Below, one piece after another: positions 55,901 to 64,000 of a DNA stretch of 64,000 nucleotides (position 1 is the first letter of the stretch; each line of letters opens with the position of its first letter). The notes under the pieces were generated by a model. The model saw only the letters and a list, made by a program, of their open reading frames with translations, did not search any database and was not told the origin of the DNA. Both the position numbers and the translations under genes were made by a program. Source of the stretch: Rhodotorula mucilaginosa (lineage: Eukaryota > Basidiomycota > Microbotryomycetes > Sporidiobolales > Sporidiobolaceae); assembly GCA_034406715.1 (NCBI GenBank), contig CP137874.1:496001-560000 (forward strand), given 5' to 3'.

Positions 55901-56788
55901 GTCTTTGGTGTTCTTGAAGACGCGCTCGATGACGTCGAGCCGGTGCGAAGCGAGGGCGATACCGAGTGCCTGTGCGAGCGAACATCCGCCAGTAGCCATC
56001 AGCATCTCGCCGCACATGAGAGACGGTGTGCTGCCGGCAAGTGCACGCAGAGAGAGAGAACGACGCACCTGCTTGTGCTCGCCGTCGCGCTCACACCGCT
56101 CAAACATGCGCTCGACGATGGCCTCTAACCGCGCATCGATGTCACCAAAGACGGCAGCCGGGTCGACTGCACCGGTCGCGGCACTTGATCGCGCAGAGGT
56201 GTAGGCATCGATCGCTTGGGCTGTAAAGGGGCGGTGGGGGCTCAAAATCAGCGTCCGAGACACTCCGGCCAGGCGACGAAAGACAGCGAGTACTGACAGA
56301 TGATGGTGTCTACGTATTCTGCCTCGCTCGGCGAGCTGTTGTTGTCAGCAGCGGTGCGTTCGACGTCAAAGAGTTTTCCGGCTCCGAGAGCGAACGAGAG
56401 TGCCTCGGCGAGGTTGCCGAGGTGGTAGTAGACCTTGGAAGCGACGAGTGCAGCCAATTGCCTCGACTGGAATGCCGTATCCTCTGACAGGGCTTCGCTA
56501 CACGCGCGAGGGGTGGACGCCAGCAAGTCGTCGTCAGCGGGGGTCAACTTGGCCTCGCGTCCACGTCTAGAGAGGGACGAGTGGCTCACATCTTTACGAT
56601 CGAGTCTGCTACTTCTGCCCAGAGGTTATCTATGCGCTCGTTGATGTTGGTGAGCGCGTGCGTCTGCAGCGCCTGTTCTGGCTCGTCGAGCAGAGACAGC
56701 AACCCTGTAACGCGGGGGGCAGGGGTGGGTCAGTCCAGGCTAGTTAATTGAGTAGGACTGGCGACTAACCTTGCGCGCTCTGAACCAT
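52906..56788 (-). CDS. RPN2: 26S proteasome regulatory subunit Rpn2 (PSMD1)
   Basis: The large scaffold of the proteasome base. The first exon is tiny: MVQSAQ plus one base at 56788-56770, then [20 protein letters not shown]. The toroid of PC repeats is unmistakable: [100 protein letters not shown] and [20 protein letters not shown]. After the repeats comes the acidic/Lys-rich linker ([20 protein letters not shown]) and the C-terminal PVNPGS...[16 protein letters not shown] domain, which carries the Rpn13-binding tail. The extreme C-terminus is [11 protein letters not shown], matching the aromatic/acidic end that binds Rpn13. An Ala/Gly insertion precedes it. Introns interrupt throughout, and the last two were only checked by frame. 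Confidence 0.92.
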
Positions 56789-57026
56789 GGTTGCGCGAGA
56801 GAGATGTTGACGAGGTGAACCCGACGACGGGCGGCGGTGACGAAGCGAGGTCGTCCAACTCTGACGATCGCATCCAGGTCTACCATCGTGTACACGGAAA
56901 GCTCTACGAAATCATCATAGAAAAGTACAGCCTCTCTTCAAGTCCGATACGTTTCCGAGCAGGAATTGATCATGAATGAATATGGGCAGCGTACGTCTCT
57001 CGCCCCCTGGTTCACGCCTCGACCCA
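56789..57026. other. Short intergenic region upstream of RPN2
   Basis: 238 nt between the RPN2 start and the TFIIB stop. No PACE-like proteasome motif (GGTGGCAAA) was noticed. Confidence 0.35.
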
Positions 57027-58636
57027 TCACGTCAAGTCTACAATCCCACTCTTGGTATCTGCCTCAGCACCACCCTCATGGTCACCGTTCGCTGATCCGG
57101 ACCCGGCAACCGCGGCGGCGAGGAGGTGACTCCGACCGGCGAGGTTGGCCCAATCGGCGCGCTGGTCTGCCGGCCGCGAACTGTCGAACCACCGGTCGTC
57201 GACGATCCGGTCCTTGACTGTCAGTAGTAACCTGTGTGTGATGCGCGCACGTGACGCGGGTCAGTTCTCGGCGATTCGCAGATGCAGTGACCGAGAAACG
57301 CGCAGAAGAAGCTGCTGCCGCCACACACACGATTCGGCGACGGCGGGCTGGCGGAACGGCAGAACCCAAGTGTGAAGTTCGAACGTACCGGTATCCAGTC
57401 CGGATGGTCGAATCCTGCACCCCACCGACTTTCGAAATCTCCTTCGGGTCGACCCGCTGCCCCCACAGCGTCGTCACAAACAGGATGCACGAACTCGCGA
57501 TCGTGATCGGGTTCCGGCCCGCCAGGACCCCATCCTCGACCGTCTTGGACCCGCAGAGGGAGCACGCGCGTTGGAGCGGGACCGAGAGGGCGAGGTGGTT
57601 GCAGATTCGCGAAATGAGCGAGTCGAGGTCGGTCGAGGCGGCGCCGTGAGGGGACGAGGTGTCGAACAGGCGGTCGATTTGCTTGAACGCGGCGGCAATG
57701 TCCTGCAGCACGTGTGTGTGTGTGAGCGCTGTATCTCGTGAGGGAAAGGGAGAGGGACAGAAACCAGTCACCTTTTTCGAGACGCTGGTGAGGGCGACGA
57801 TTTCTTTGAACGTGCGCGGGACGCGCCCTTGCTTGCAGGCGATAAAGATGCACGCGGCAATGATGGCCGTCTCGTTCTTGTTGCGCAGGATCTTTTCCTC
57901 GTCGACGCGCTTGAAGAGCATCTTTGTCGTGTCGATGATGCTCTTGGGGAGGCTGATCGCCTCGCACATGGTCGCAATCTCTCGGAACGCGTTCTGCAAA
58001 TCTCGACCGGTCCCGCCCTGTTGGTCCTTGGCGACTCGTTGCGCCGCCATCTGGAGCGAGCGCGCGACTCCGGTGTTGTTGTCCTTGAACGAGATGACAG
58101 TCGAGAGTTGGTCGGCGGCGTCGAGGAGCGGGTCGGCGGGACCTCCGACTCGAGACGGGTCGTCGCCCTCGGAATCGGCAAAGGAACGCCCTGCACGTGC
58201 GCACCGGGGGGAAGAGAGATGGTGGAAAGGCATGATGGCTCAATACAGGGTTCTTTCTTTCCACTAGCAGGAGGTGACTTGACGGGTGGCGATTTTGGCC
58301 TCCTGATGCGATACCGTGCTCGCTTGTCCTTGCTCTGTAGAGAAGGAAGGGGTAGGCGCTCACACTCTGACCGGGTGTCTACGACCTTGTCACCGAGTAC
58401 GAGTCCTGGAGGGGGCGACCATCAGTCCACGCTCGCTCGCCGTAAGCTACACTTGATCGCGCGGTGAGCTCACCGCAGTTACCGCAGACCAAGTCGCCCG
58501 AGCTGAACTCTTCCACGAGCTGCGAGTCGTCGGCGCAGTCGGGGCAGACGAGTCGGACATTGAGGTCCTGGCGGAATGCAGCCTCCTTTTGCGGCGCGTC
58601 GGGGTCGACCTTGAGTGCGAATGCTTGCCCTTGCAT
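57027..58636 (-). CDS. SUA7: General transcription factor TFIIB
   Basis: This factor bridges TBP-promoter DNA and RNA polymerase II. It starts MQGQAFALKVDPDAPQ at 58636. The zinc ribbon is VRLVCPDCADDSQLVE with GDLVCGNCGLVLGDKVVD across intron 1. The B-reader/linker follows as VVDTRSEWRSFADSEGDDPS. Cyclin fold 1 has SLPKSIIDTTKMLFKRVDEE and AACIFIACKQGRVPRTFKEI. Cyclin fold 2 has DSLISRICNHLALSVPLQRA and TIASSCILFVTTLWGQRVDP followed by KEISKVGGVQDSTIRTGYR. The tail after RLLLTVKDRIVDDRWF is Ala/Gly rich, longer than in yeast. In the reader region EW-R replaces the usual EWR/FN pattern closely. Introns are canonical; one includes a TG dinucleotide run near 57711-57724. It is divergent from GET1 with 118 nt between start codons. 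Confidence 0.9.
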
Positions 58637-58754
58637 CCTAGCCTGTCCTGTCCCAGCCTAGCCCTGAAGTCAAAGTAATGAGCAGCCGTGGAGCGAGTGG
58701 CGAGAGAGAGAGAGCGCGTCGTCGACTCTTGCTCGCTGACCCTAAAGCACGACG
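58637..58754. promoter_or_regulatory. Compact bidirectional promoter, TFIIB/GET1
   Basis: Only 118 nt separate the two start codons, so transcription of both genes must be driven from this stretch. It includes a GA-rich run (about 58703-58718). No TATA box was recognised. Confidence 0.5.
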
Positions 58755-59540
58755 ATGGAACTGCTGATCGGGTTGCTGTTGACGACACTCGTCGTAGAAG
58801 TCATCGCCTGGATCGGATCTGACCGCCTCGCCTCGCTCGTACGCACTCCGTCGCCCCCACTTCGCCTCCCCTCACATCTAACCTAATCCTTGACTGTGCA
58901 CACAGGTCTATACACCGTTCGCATCCGCTTCCAAGGCGCAGAAGCAACAAAAGGCAGACATCCTCAAACTCCGAGCCGAACTCGCAGCGACCAGCTCGCA
59001 GGACGAGTTCAGCAAGTGGGCTCGCCTCCGTCGCAAACTCGACAAGGCAGTCCAGGACCTCGACAATGCCAGTCAGTCCCCACTCGCTATCTCCACCCTC
59101 TTCTTGACTCGACCCGACTCGACCCACGCTGACCAAATCCTCACACAGACTCGGGCTCGAACGCGCACCGGCAGCAATTCGCCGCCTCGTTCAAAAAACT
59201 CGTCTGGCTCTTGACCACCGTCATCCCCTTCATCATCTCGAGCTACCACCGCAAGAGTCCCGTCTTTTACCTCCCCCAAGGTTGGTTCGGTCCCCTCGGG
59301 TGGTGGCTCAGCCTCCCGAGCGGTCCCGCCGGAGCCGTCGCCGTCACCGTCTGGACCATGGCGTGCAAGCGCACCATCCAGTCCGTCAAGGCCGCCGTCG
59401 TCGGACTCGTGCCCACGCCGGAGGAGCGCACCGCCCAGCAGTTTGCCAAAGAACAGGCGCGCCAGCAGCAATCAGCAGAAAAGGTCAAGGTCGGCGTGAC
59501 GACCGAAGGCACCGAGGAGAAAGTCCGCGACGAATTGTAG
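58755..59540 (+). CDS. GET1: GET complex subunit Get1 (WRB/CHD5 family)
   Basis: The ER membrane receptor subunit for Get3-mediated insertion of tail-anchored proteins. Exons 58755-58838, 58906-59071 and 59149-59540 give 213 residues, standard size. Topology fits: TM1 (LLIGLLLTTLVVEVIAWIG), then the cytosolic coiled coil ADILKLRAELAATSSQDEFS with KWARLRRKLDKAVQDLD (the family's TSSQD.F.KWA.LRR signature), then TM2 (KLVWLLTTVIPFIISSYH) and TM3 (VAVTVWTMACKRTIQSVKA). The C-terminal tail is Gln/Lys/Glu rich. Phases agree. No partner Get2 gene is in the window. Confidence 0.9.
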
Positions 59541-59784
59541 CCCAACATTAGCAATGCCCACACGAGTTGTCTTGATCAGGGCTTGACAGGTGATACCCCG
59601 TTCCGGACATCCTCGCTGGAAGTAGCGAAATCGCTGGGCATCTCGCGAGACGCTCTCCTCTGCCAAGAGTGCACTCGCGACGCTCTCCTTGGTACGCACG
59701 CATTGCCATTCTAGTATCACTCACTACTTTTTATCACTATCATCCCGGGTTAACAGAAGAAACCCCCCCGGCCTCCATCCTTGA

Positions 59785-61458
59785 TCAGTAAGCATCGCCG
59801 TTCTTCTTCGGCGCAAAGTCTTCCGGCTTGTCCAGTCCGAGCGCCTCGCGACGGGACGGCGCGTCGGCGTCAAAGTACGGCACCTCGGCGAGCGAAGAGA
59901 CGCGAGTCCCGTGCCGGGGCGATTTCCCTTCGTGGTCGTACACGGCCGCATGGATACTGATGCGGTTGTCCCAAAGCCTATGTACAAAAAGGAGTCATCA
60001 GTCAACCGGACTTGCGACATGTCAACAGCGGTTCAAGATGATACGGAGAAACACTCACGCCGAGGTGCGCGGAGTCCACTTGAAGCGGATCTGCGTGTCG
60101 AGCGATTTCTCATCTGCCGGAGCAAAGAAGCGCGTCAATTGACCTGTCTGGTGACTGGGCGGACGAGCGTGCCACACGCTTGCGGGGAGTCGGAGAGAAG
60201 CAATACTTACAAAGGTCGAAGAGGTAGTTGAGCAAGACTTGCGACTCGGCGGGCTCGAGGTCGACGATGCGGAGCGTGTACTTGCGGTTCAGGAAGAGGG
60301 ACTTCCAACCCGTCGCCGGATGAACGCGAACCTGTTCACGAGAACATGTGGGAGGGGTATCAAGTCAGTAAACGAGCAGGCGGAGGCGGGCTTTCACCAC
60401 CAACTTGAGAATGTGGGAAAAAAAGAAAAGAGGAGACAGGTTTCGCTCGCTCGCTCGCTCACCAGAGGGTGGACACGCTCGATCGGGATGCGCGGACCTT
60501 CGGGGTCGTCCGGGTTCGGGTACGTATGCGCCGACCGGTACACGGCCGAGAGTCCGTCGACGATCTTGCGGAACTGCGGACTGAGGTGGTCGTACGCCGT
60601 GTACCCCGAGGCCCAGTACGTGTCGCCGCCGGTTTCGGGGACCGTATCGTTGTGCAAGTGTGTCACGCCCGGCGGCGCTGCCTCGTGCGTCAAGTCTGAC
60701 GAGCACGAAAAAAAGGAATCAATCGAAGTCGCTCAAAAAAGCGGAAAAAACTTGTCCCTCTCCGACTCACCCGTGTGCCAGTCCTGAGTCGCGAACGGGT
60801 TCCGGAACCCAAACGAGCTCTTGTTGGCCGCGAGCTCGTCCCAGATGATGCTCACGCCCGGCAAGCCCGGGACTTGCGGCGCCGACGGGTGAACCTCGAC
60901 TTGGCCAAAGTAGGCGCCGAGGTCGCGTTGCTGCGCGGGCGAGAGGTCTTGGTCACGGAAAAAGACGACCGTACGCTCTGCGATCAAGAGAGCGAGCTGT
61001 ATACCGACAAAGCGGGAGGTCAGTCGAAGGAAAGAGTTGACACATGGCACCGAGCGCCCGCGTGCCTCACCTCGTCTTTTTGCTGATCGCTCAGCTGGCT
61101 CAGCTGCAACCCGACAATCTCGGTGCCGATGTTGGTCGACAGGTCAATGACCTTGGTCGCAGCCGAGAAGAGAGCCTTCTTCTCCGGGTCGGCGCGCTTG
61201 CCGGGCTCGTCGTGCTTGCGGCCGCCGTTGCGAACCGAAGTCGCGAGCTTGATGTCGGTGGGTTTCTCTACGGGACGGTGGAACGAGATCAGTTTACCAG
61301 AGCATGAGACAGCGCAGATGGACAGCCGGGAGGAGCGTACCTGGCCAGGTCGGGTAGGCGGAGAGGTCAATCCCAGCTTTTTCGAGGCGCTCGCGGGTGC
61401 CGGGAGGCAACTTCTTGGCCAGGTTGACCGGAACGGGGCTTTGGATGGGGTGCGACAT
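59785..61458 (-). CDS. TauD/TfdA-family 2-oxoglutarate dioxygenase (sulfonate type)
   Basis: A non-haem Fe(II), 2-oxoglutarate-dependent dioxygenase related to yeast Jlp1, which releases sulfite from alkyl sulfonates such as taurine. It starts MSHPIQSPVPVNLAKKLPPG at 61458. Key sites are VIDLSTNIGTEIVGLQLSQL (N-terminal block), TVVFFRDQDLSPAQQRDLGA, the metal HxD in DWHTDLTHE (formed across an intron), THLHNDTVPETGGDTYWASG, and the distal His in LWDNRISIHAAVYDHEG; the last block also supplies the family Arg-pair SRHGTR-like region (SPRHGTRVSS). Total length is near 400 residues with about seven introns, one containing a GCTC tandem run near 60448-60462. The divergent DAL5-type transporter next door supports a sulfonate or related sulfur/nitrogen source role. 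Exact substrate is inference. Confidence 0.83.
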
Positions 61459-62379
61459 GTTGACGACGAGCTTGTAGGCGTGCGAGAGAGCAGGAGTCGG
61501 ATGAAGAACAAGAAAGGATGAAGCAAGGATGGAGAGTGTTATGGGACAGCGGCGAAGTGAAGCACGCCAGGATCACGCCAAACGCTCCGTAAGCAGAATC
61601 CGAAGCATTATCTCAGCAGTACCGATCCTCCACCAGCACGCCATGTCGATTTGAGTTCCGGGGAGGAGGGAAAGCAAAGGTGGCAGAGGCGAGATTGCGT
61701 GATGATAATAAAGCGAGCGCCCGGGCGCCGCAGAAGCAACAAGCAGCAAGGGCTCCAAGTTGGAGTGCGCAGCATACTTTGTAGAGATCTTACGGAAGCA
61801 ACGTCCGGGGAACATGTGCAGCTTTTGCCATGGCTGCTGATATGCGAGAGCGGCGAGATGTTCGTCTCGAGAGGAGGCGATGGCGCGACGTACGCAGCGA
61901 CACTCACTCGCCGACTCATGATCATCTACAGGGACCACGCAGCTACAACAGGAGAGTGCTCCCCATCAGCGTACTATGCTAGGCAATGACTGCCATGGCA
62001 TCCTTGATCTACGTACGGGCTCGATTCTTCATCGACTGCTATCATCGCTGGATTCGCTACGGCGGCGACCACTACTGTACTTTGCTTGCTAGGCGGAAAG
62101 GTTGCAGGATGAGCTCTATGCCCCGCGCGCACGCCACCGCCTCCGTCCGACGTCGATGGCGCAATCGCCTCCGCCTACAAAACTCTATTGTTACGAACTC
62201 GATGCTCCAGCTGTCATCAGCGGATGCGCCTGATCTCACGCCATGCAAAACCCGACTGATGAACCCGCGTACGCGGGAGATGCTGTCAGCAGAGGAAACG
62301 GTGCTATCTACCCTCGTATCAAATCGCTTTCCTTCCTGTCCTCAATTCGACTTTCAAACAACCGCTCACGCTCTACGCT
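61459..62379. promoter_or_regulatory. Shared divergent promoter of dioxygenase and transporter
   Basis: About 920 nt between two divergent start codons, the likely site of co-regulation. No gene is supported; a 121-codon leftward frame (61573-61938) has no homology. A perfect palindrome TGCCATGGCA sits at 61991-62000. I did not find a clear Cys3/Met4 or GATA cluster. Confidence 0.5.
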
Positions 62380-64000
62380 ATGGCTGACCGAAAGGATGAC
62401 GGCCACGAGTCGACCGAATCCTTGGTCGTCCCTGCAGAGTACCAACAAGCGAAAAAGCTCTCGTGGGCTGGTCGTTTCTACGACGTGCTCGACATCTCCG
62501 ACCGCGAGGAGCGTCGCCTCATGTACAAGCTCGACGCGGTCCTTGTGACATTCATGAGCTGCGGCTATTTCCTGAAGTACCTGTGAGTTGCTTGTCGTTC
62601 TGCGACATCTCCGTTTCCTTCATTCTCAACCTCGCGGCGAACAGGGACCAGGCGAACGTGAACTCGGCCTTCGTGTCCGGAATGAAAGAGGACCTCGGCA
62701 TGTACGGCAACCAGCTCACCACCGCCATTACGTGCTGGACTGTCGGGTACGCCGTCGGGCAAAGTGGGTCAAGCTTTTCGGACCTCGTCGAGTCTCGCTC
62801 GTCCGACGTCGTACTGACCCCCCTTTCTGCAGTCCCGAGCAACCTCCTCCTTACTCGGATTTCGCCGCGATGGTGGATCCCGACGCTGGAGCTTGTTTGG
62901 GGTCTCTGCACCCTCTTCTCGTACAAGGTGACGTCTTACCAGGGCCTCTACGCCGTTCGATTCTTCGTCGGTCTCGCCTTTGCCGGCTTCTGTAAGTCGA
63001 CCTCGCGCACTTTTTCTTGGGCTTTGCTCACCTATCTCGTTACAGATCCGGGCGCTCAGTATATCCTCGGATCCTTCTACAAGCCTCACGAACTCGGCAA
63101 GCGCGCCGTCTTCTTCCACACCTTTGCCGGTGTCGGCACGCTGTGCTCGTCGGCGTTGCAAGCGGCGACCTTCTCAGGTTTACGAGGCGTCCACGGCCTC
63201 TCTGGGTGGCAATGGCTCTTCATCATCGACGCCGTGATCACTCTTCCGATCGCGGTCGCCGGTTATGTGTTCTTGCCCGCCCTTCCGGGACAGAAGGACG
63301 CAAACAAGGCCACGTTCTGGCTTTCGGCGCGGGTAAGCCCTCGAGGTTGAAACCGCCGCGGGATTCGAGCGCTAATTCCCATGCATCCAGGAATGGACCA
63401 TCATTGATCGTCGCATCGCCGAGATTGGCCGCGCGCCTGCGCAGAAGATGACCTGGACGCGCCTGAAGAAGATCGCCACTGGCTGGCACGTTTGGGTTCT
63501 GCCGGTTCTGTACATCCTCTGGGTCAGTCCGGAACGGTGCTTTGCGTGTATGAATGGACGCTTGACTGAGGCCCGTGATGAACTTGACTGAGACCCGTGA
63601 CGCCTCTTTTCCGACAGAACAACTCCGGGAACGCCTCGTCGATCATGCCGCTGTGGCTCAAATCGTTCAACACCGTCGACACCGGTACCGGTCTCCGATA
63701 CACGGTTCAGCAGATCAACCACTATGTCATGCCGATCCAAGGTGAGCTCATGACGTCTCCGCTTCGAAGCGTCCCGCCCATGCTGCTCTTCGCGTCGGGC
63801 TAACTGACGCCACTCGACAGCCATCTACATCGTGACCGCCTGGTTCTTCGGCTGGACCAGCGACAGCGTACTGCGCGGACGGCGATGGGTTTGGCCGGCT
63901 GTGACGACGATCCTGAACGCCGCGGTCTGCTTGACTTTGGCCAACATCCCTCTTTATAAGCACATCACGGGCCACTTCGTCCTATACTGTAAGCGCCTCG
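62380..64000 (+). CDS. DAL5-family anion:cation symporter (MFS), 3' end beyond window
   Basis: Major facilitator transporter of the fungal allantoate/pantothenate/sulfonate (ACS) group. Exons: 62380-62582, 62645-62763, 62833-62991, 63046-63332, 63391-63522, 63618-63741, 63821-63988, then a donor at 63989 so the rest lies outside; about 397 residues are present. Family blocks are LMYKLDAVLVTFMSCGYFLK, DQANVNSAFVSGMKEDLGMY (the typical DR/DQ-NV-NA motif), TCWTVGYAVGQIPSNLLLTR, ISPRWWIPTLELVWGLCTLF, YAVRFFVGLAFAGFYPGAQY (motif with the FYPG turn) and WQWLFIIDAVITLPIAVAGY. About eight of the expected twelve helices are in view. It is divergent from the TauD-type dioxygenase. Yeast relatives include Soa1 (sulfonate) and Dal5 (allantoate), so substrate by family alone is open. 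Confidence 0.87.

Noticed and set aside
57829-58467. 212-codon rightward frame opposite TFIIB
   Set aside because: Covers TFIIB cyclin-fold exons and introns antisense; no motif.
49323-59540. Functional cluster of transcription and proteasome genes (MED5, RPN2, TFIIB)
   Set aside because: Different complexes, mixed orientations and no shared promoter except TFIIB/GET1; proximity is most simply chance.
60448-60462. GCTC tandem run near the dioxygenase gene as possible structured element
   Set aside because: A short microsatellite within an intron; no partner sequence for a stable structure.
1-64000. Transposons, integrated viral elements, tRNA and rRNA genes
   Set aside because: No reverse transcriptase, integrase, transposase or capsid-like translation, long terminal repeats, or tRNA B-box with cloverleaf was recognised by eye; short or highly decayed copies could be missed.

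Overview
The window looks like chromosomal DNA from a GC-rich basidiomycete yeast. Pucciniomycotina, Rhodotorula/Sporobolomyces-like, is my best guess, from gene content and architecture rather than any database search. The signs are high GC, closely packed genes on both strands, many 45-140 nt introns with GTNNGT-type donors, and eukaryotic core genes in fungal form: TRAPP Trs65, LSM5, a MedA/ACR1-type developmental regulator, SREBP, TFIIH p52, eIF4E, MED5, RPN2, TFIIB and GET1. I recognised no tRNA, rRNA, transposon, provirus or CRISPR array.

Layout. 1-12.4 kb: the 3'-incomplete TRS65-like gene, LSM5, the MedA-like regulator, a small predicted mitochondrial protein, a gene-poor stretch holding a decayed two-component receiver fragment, and an unknown Ser/Thr-rich protein. 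13.7-20.1 kb: a carboxypeptidase S (M20) gene followed in tandem by an SREBP-type bHLH membrane factor. 20.3-28.4 kb: a Gfd2-like RNase H-fold protein, an orphan multi-pass membrane protein, TFB2, and a small secreted protein with an Asn-Gly repeat and Cys-rich tail. 29.6-35.3 kb: a mitochondrial PP2C phosphatase, eIF4E, and an MTM1/SLC25A39-type carrier. 35.6-46.5 kb: a long paladin-like triple phosphatase-fold gene, a possible small gene, an FMP52-like oxidoreductase and an intronless PPR protein. 46.6-59.5 kb: an aldehyde dehydrogenase, MED5, RPN2, TFIIB and GET1. 59.8-64 kb: a TauD-family dioxygenase and a divergent DAL5-family transporter cut by the window end.

How the genes work together. 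Most are unrelated housekeeping genes. The one credible metabolic module is the terminal TauD dioxygenase/DAL5-type permease pair. It resembles a sulfonate uptake-and-desulfonation unit, by analogy with JLP1 and SOA1 of Saccharomyces cerevisiae. Several transcription-machinery genes (MED5, TFIIB, TFB2) lie in the window, but nothing shows that this is more than chance.

Readings used. Splice sites were read by hand from GT/AG (or GC/AG) signals, frame continuity and family conservation. Models whose exon lengths were summed to a multiple of three are LSM5, the MedA-like gene, the small mitochondrial protein, the Ser/Thr-rich protein, CPS1, SRE1, the Gfd2-like gene, the secreted protein, eIF4E, MTM1, FMP52, the aldehyde dehydrogenase and GET1. 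Exon boundaries in the paladin-like, TFB2, RPN2, MED5 and TauD genes are approximate. I found no clearly new multi-gene system. The most interesting items are the extreme gene structures (a start codon split by an intron, a 5-nt coding first exon, 17-nt microexons, GC-AG introns), the sulfonate-like pair, a paladin-like protein with a lost catalytic Cys in its middle domain, the receiver relic, the secreted repeat protein, and a triple TTGTAAT element between eIF4E and the MTM1-like gene.
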